Below the pieces are notes generated by a model. The model saw only the letters and a list, made by a program, of their open reading frames with translations, was not told the origin of the DNA and did not search any database. Made by a program: the position numbers and the translations under genes. A DNA stretch of 64,000 nucleotides. It comes from Streptomyces dysideae. GTDB lineage: Bacteria > Actinomycetota > Actinomycetes > Streptomycetales > Streptomycetaceae. Shown here piece by piece: positions 61,036 to 64,000 of the stretch (positions are counted from its first letter, which is position 1; each line of letters opens with the position of its first letter). The stretch spans positions 1 through 64,000 of the forward strand of contig NZ_KQ949113.1 in the NCBI RefSeq assembly GCF_001514305.1. Direction: 5' to 3'.

Positions 61036-61932
61036 GTGCGGAAAGAGGTGTACACGGGGGACGGCCGGCGATTAGCCGTCGAGGTCAGCGGCGATCCGGG
61101 CGGTTCACCGGTGTTCCTGCTGCACGGCACACCCGGCAGCAGAGTCGGCCCGGCCCCGCGGCCGATGCTGCTCTACCACCAGCGGGTCCTGCTGATCACC
61201 TACGACCGTCCCGGCTACGGCCCCTCCGACCGGCTCCCGGGACGCAAGGTCGCGCACGTCGCCGCCGACGTCGCCGCCATCGCCGACGCCCTCGGCATCG
61301 ATCGCTTCGCGGTGGTCGGCCGCTCCGGCGGCGGACCGCACGCCCTGGCCTGCGCCGCCCTGCTGACCGACCGGGTGACCCGGGTCGCGGTGCTGGTGAG
61401 CCTGGCCCCGCGCGACGCCGACGGACTGGACTGGTTCGCAGGCATGGCGGCCTCCAACGTCCGTGAGTACTCCAGGGCGCAGTCCAGCCCGGACCGACTC
61501 GCGGCCAGTCTGCGCAAGCGTTCCGTCGCCATCCGCGCCGACCCGGTGCGGCTGCTGGCCCAGCTGCGCCGGGACCTGACCGAGTCCGATCTGCGGGTGG
61601 TCGCGGACGCCGGGATCCGGGCCATGCTGCTGCGCAACTACCGGGAGGCGCTGCGGGTGTCCGCCGACGGCTGGGTGGACGACGCCCTGTCGTTCTGCAG
61701 CCCGTGGGGGTTCTCCCTGACCGACATCTCCGTCCCGGTGCTGCTGTGGCACGGCGAGCAGGACGTGTTCTCGCCGGCCAGCCACACCCGCTGGCTGGCC
61801 GAACGCATCACCGGCGTGACCGCCATCCTGCAGCCGGCCGCCGCGCACTTCGCGTCGCTGCGGGTGTTGCCGGACATCGTGACGTGGCTGCTGGGCGGCC
61901 GGCCCGTGCTGCCCGCCGACCACCACCGCTGA
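61036..61932 (+). CDS. Alpha/beta hydrolase
   Basis: A 298-aa alpha/beta hydrolase. Oxyanion block VFLLHGTPGSRVGPAP, nucleophile serine in VVGRSGGGPHALA, acid in WHGEQDVFSPA and a histidine in PAAAHFASL. The HGTPGSR and GRSGGGPHALA signatures place it with the haloalkane-dehalogenase/epoxide-hydrolase-like group common in Streptomyces. GTG start with GGAGG-like GAGGCGACG upstream. Stands between the PaaX-like gene and the convergent TPR gene; substrate unknown. Confidence 0.84.
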   Translation: MRKEVYTGDGRRLAVEVSGDPGGSPVFLLHGTPGSRVGPAPRPMLLYHQRVLLITYDRPGYGPSDRLPGRKVAHVAADVAAIADALGIDRFAVVGRSGGGPHALACAALLTDRVTRVAVLVSLAPRDADGLDWFAGMAASNVREYSRAQSSPDRLAASLRKRSVAIRADPVRLLAQLRRDLTESDLRVVADAGIRAMLLRNYREALRVSADGWVDDALSFCSPWGFSLTDISVPVLLWHGEQDVFSPASHTRWLAERITGVTAILQPAAAHFASLRVLPDIVTWLLGGRPVLPADHHR

Positions 61933-61964
61933 GCTGCCGCCGGGCGGCGGGTCAGACCGGCAGC
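61933..61964. terminator. Inverted repeat between convergent hydrolase and TPR genes
   Basis: GCTGCCG and CGGCAGC are perfect 7-bp arms around an 18-bp GC-rich centre with its own small stem, directly after the hydrolase stop; likely a bidirectional terminator. Confidence 0.45.
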
Positions 61965-64000
61965 GGCTCCAGGTCCCGGTGGATGCGCTTGCCCTCGCGC
62001 ACGGTCAGGGTGTGCGGATGGTCCTCGCCGAGGAGCCGGGCCAGATCGGTCCGGGCGCTCTCCTGGAGCTGGTCGGCCTCCGGGATCCGGCCCAGGGCGC
62101 GCAGCGTGACGGCCAGGTTCGCGCGCGAGACGACGGTGTCGGGATGGCCGTGGCCGAGGCCGCTCTGGAAGCCGGCGACGGCCATCCGCTCCAGGTCCTC
62201 GGCCTCGTGCAGCTCGCCCAGTTCCGCGAGCACGTTGGCGAGGTTGACGGCGCAGGCCAGGCTGTAGGGGTGGTGCGGTCCGAGGACGTCCCGCAGCGTG
62301 GCCAGGTTCTCCGCCAGCAGCTCCCGCGCCTTGCCGACCTCGCCCGAACCGCGCAGGAAGATACCGAGGTTGTTGACGGCGGCCAGCGTCGCCGGATGCC
62401 GCATGCCGGGCGCTGTCTGGTACTGCGGCACTATGTCCTGCGCCAGCGCGAGGGCCTCGTCGCGGGCGCCGGTGGCGTACAGGTCGGTGGCGTGGTTGAG
62501 GGTGCAGTCCAGGACGTCCGGTGTCGAGGTGGGGATCTCCCGGGTGCGGTAGTGCTCGCGGGTCTGCTGGGTGATGGCGCGGGCCTCGGTGACCTGCCCG
62601 GCCTTGCGCAGGGAGACGGCGAGGCTCTTCGCGGTGCGCAGGGTCTCCGGGTAGGTGTCGCCGAACAGCTCCTGATAGGCGTTGTAGCCGCGCCGCAGCA
62701 GCGAGATGGAGGTGCCGTACTCGCCGACCTCCCGCAGGTCGCGGCCCAGGTTGGTGGCGCTGAGCAGGGTCTCCGGGTTCTTCTCGCCGAGATCGTTGCG
62801 CCACCGGTCGTAGATCTCCTGGTCGACGTCGCGGGCCTCGGCGTAGCGGCCGAGCTGGCGCAGGCAGACGGCACGGTTGTTGTTGGCCTTGAGGGTGCGT
62901 GGGTGGTCCTCGCCGAAGCTCTCCTTGAAACCGGTGTAGGCCGCCGTGGCCATCTCCAGGGACTCGGCGAAGCGGCCGATGCTGCCGAGGTCGGTGGCCA
63001 GCCCGCTGGTCGTCATGAGGACGTGCGGATGGTCCGGGGACAGCAGTCGGCGCTGCTGGGCCAGGGTGTCCGAGCCGACACGCTCCGCCTCGACGTACTT
63101 GCCCAGGGAGCGCAGCACGTTCGCGATGTGGAAGCGGAGATAGAGGATCTGGATCCGCAGGTTCCTGGCATACCGTTCCTGCGCCGCCAGCGCCCGCAGG
63201 TCCTCGGCGTCCGCGCGGCCGGTCCGCTCCTTGTCCGCCGCGGTCCGCTTCTCCAGTGCGGCGATCTGGTCCCGGCGGTCGTTCAGCTGGGCCTCCCAGG
63301 ACTCCCGCAGCTGCTCGCCGAGGGCCATGGCGGCGTTCAGGTCGCCACGCTTCCACAGGTAGCGCACCCGGTCGATGAGCAGTTGCCGGGTCTCCGGCTC
63401 GTCGCAGGCGCCGGCCTCGGAGGCCTCGAGGTGCGGCCAGATCGCGGCGAACACCGAACGGTTCTCCGGGGCGTCGATCGGCTCCTCGCCCGAGGGCCGG
63501 GCGCCGGCCAGGATACGGTGCACCACGTGCTGGGCGTCCAGCTGCTCCTGTGGGGTGAGCTGGGCCCGGATCACGGCCTGCACCAGTCGGTGCACCTGGA
63601 TCGACTCGGTGGCCCGGTCCACCTTGGCGAGCGCGAACCGGCCGATCTCGCGGATCACCCGGCCGAGGACCATCTTCTCCTGCAGTGAGACGTCCTCGAC
63701 GGCCAGGACGCGGATCATCTCGTCGCCGTAGAGCAGCTTCATGGAGATCGGCTCGGCGGCGAAGAACGCGCACAGCTGCAGCAGGCGTACGGCGGCCGGG
63801 GAGCGCTCCTTGAGGCGTTCGATGGAGACGTTCCAGGTGGCGGCCACCGGCTGCGGGTAGTTGGAGGGCTGGCTGAACGACAGGACCAGTTCGGCCTGTT
63901 GCTCCAGTTCCGCCAGATAGGTGTCGACGGGCGTGCCGGTCTCGGCGAGCCAGGCGCCGGCCTGGTCGAGCGCCAGGGGCAGGTCGCCGACGGCCGCGGC
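61952..64000 (-). CDS. NB-ARC/TPR protein, FxsT-like (5' end outside window)
   Basis: The C-terminal 682 residues of a large protein. The right edge starts inside the NB-ARC-type ATPase region (GDLPLALDQAGAWLAETGTP), followed by the winged-helix-like part (AATWNVSIERLKERSPAAVR, LLQLCAFFAAEPISMKLL, IREIGRFALAKVDRATESIQ, HRLVQAV). From about 63200 to 61980 it is a long series of about 42-residue tetratricopeptide repeats of the kind GEDHPRTLKANNNRAVCLRQ. This layout and sequence match the TPR component of FxSxx-COOH systems, in which a small peptide, a radical SAM protein and accessory factors are encoded nearby. Those partners would lie beyond 64000. A general NB-ARC/TPR regulator is the alternative. 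Confidence 0.8.
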   Translation of the reverse strand, partial: AAAVGDLPLALDQAGAWLAETGTPVDTYLAELEQQAELVLSFSQPSNYPQPVAATWNVSIERLKERSPAAVRLLQLCAFFAAEPISMKLLYGDEMIRVLAVEDVSLQEKMVLGRVIREIGRFALAKVDRATESIQVHRLVQAVIRAQLTPQEQLDAQHVVHRILAGARPSGEEPIDAPENRSVFAAIWPHLEASEAGACDEPETRQLLIDRVRYLWKRGDLNAAMALGEQLRESWEAQLNDRRDQIAALEKRTAADKERTGRADAEDLRALAAQERYARNLRIQILYLRFHIANVLRSLGKYVEAERVGSDTLAQQRRLLSPDHPHVLMTTSGLATDLGSIGRFAESLEMATAAYTGFKESFGEDHPRTLKANNNRAVCLRQLGRYAEARDVDQEIYDRWRNDLGEKNPETLLSATNLGRDLREVGEYGTSISLLRRGYNAYQELFGDTYPETLRTAKSLAVSLRKAGQVTEARAITQQTREHYRTREIPTSTPDVLDCTLNHATDLYATGARDEALALAQDIVPQYQTAPGMRHPATLAAVNNLGIFLRGSGEVGKARELLAENLATLRDVLGPHHPYSLACAVNLANVLAELGELHEAEDLERMAVAGFQSGLGHGHPDTVVSRANLAVTLRALGRIPEADQLQESARTDLARLLGEDHPHTLTVREGKRIHRDLEPLPV

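Overview
This is a 64 kb window of high-GC DNA that looks like a Streptomyces chromosome, probably an accessory or arm-proximal region. The evidence is the extreme third-position GC, frequent GTG starts with 4-base GTGA/ATGA overlaps, Tat-exported hydrolases, many solute-binding-protein ABC importers, and family types typical of the genus (MmyB ligand domain, XRE/ImmA-IrrE pair, FxSxx-type TPR protein). No rRNA, tRNA or CRISPR array was found.

Layout. 0-3 kb: a LacI-regulated sugar ABC importer (permease running off the left edge, lipoprotein binding protein, LacI). 3-4.5 kb: a graveyard with an alpha-L-fucosidase tail, an IS21-type IstA remnant cut by the end of another element, and an orphan reading frame. 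4.6-8.1 kb: the beta-ketoadipate genes pcaF-pcaI-pcaJ divergent from a LysR regulator. 8.5-9.6 kb: a nitrilase-fold protein lacking two catalytic residues, abutting a 197-bp MITE-like element. 9.7-12.4 kb: two Tn554-like (tnpB/tnpC, DUF6262) remnants flanking a frameshifted acyltransferase and a TetR gene. 12.4-15.6 kb: a decayed sugar locus (deleted permease, second permease fused to a frameshifted GH3 glucosidase). 16.4-20.2 kb: a secreted GH78-type alpha-L-rhamnosidase with an internal 519-bp tandem duplication. 20.4-22.9 kb: truncated DUF3500, response regulator, sensor kinase and ABC ATPase fragments.

23.6-30.1 kb: a Rieske (VanA-type) oxygenase, a 60-residue protein and a VanB-type reductase, then an IclR regulator divergent from a complete SsuABC/TauABC-like importer; together these plausibly take up and oxygenate or demethylate a small aromatic or organic acid. 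30.1-35.6 kb: a hydroxyproline catabolic operon (three-subunit D-hydroxyproline dehydrogenase, DHDPS-type deaminase, hydroxyproline 2-epimerase, GntR repressor). 35.7-42.3 kb: an MmyB-type ligand domain without HTH, divergent from an XRE/ImmA-IrrE pair, then an alpha/beta hydrolase, a small conserved protein, a phosphopantetheinyl transferase, a metallophosphoesterase and an ATP-grasp protein.

42.7-60.0 kb: a glycan-utilisation locus: alpha-L-fucosidase (GH29), alpha-mannosidase (GH38), GH4 glycosidase and a DeoR regulator on the minus strand, divergent from a PfkB kinase, Tat-lipoprotein binding protein, two permeases, a GH2 beta-galactosidase (internally deleted), a Tat-exported phosphoesterase with a LamG-like domain, a Tat-exported PHP-type protein and a broken secreted protein. 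Fucosidase, mannosidase and galactosidase together with exported phosphohydrolases suggest breakdown of a complex, possibly phosphorylated, glycan. 60.0-64 kb: a PaaX-like regulator, an alpha/beta hydrolase and the C-terminal two thirds of an NB-ARC/TPR (FxsT-like) protein running off the right edge.
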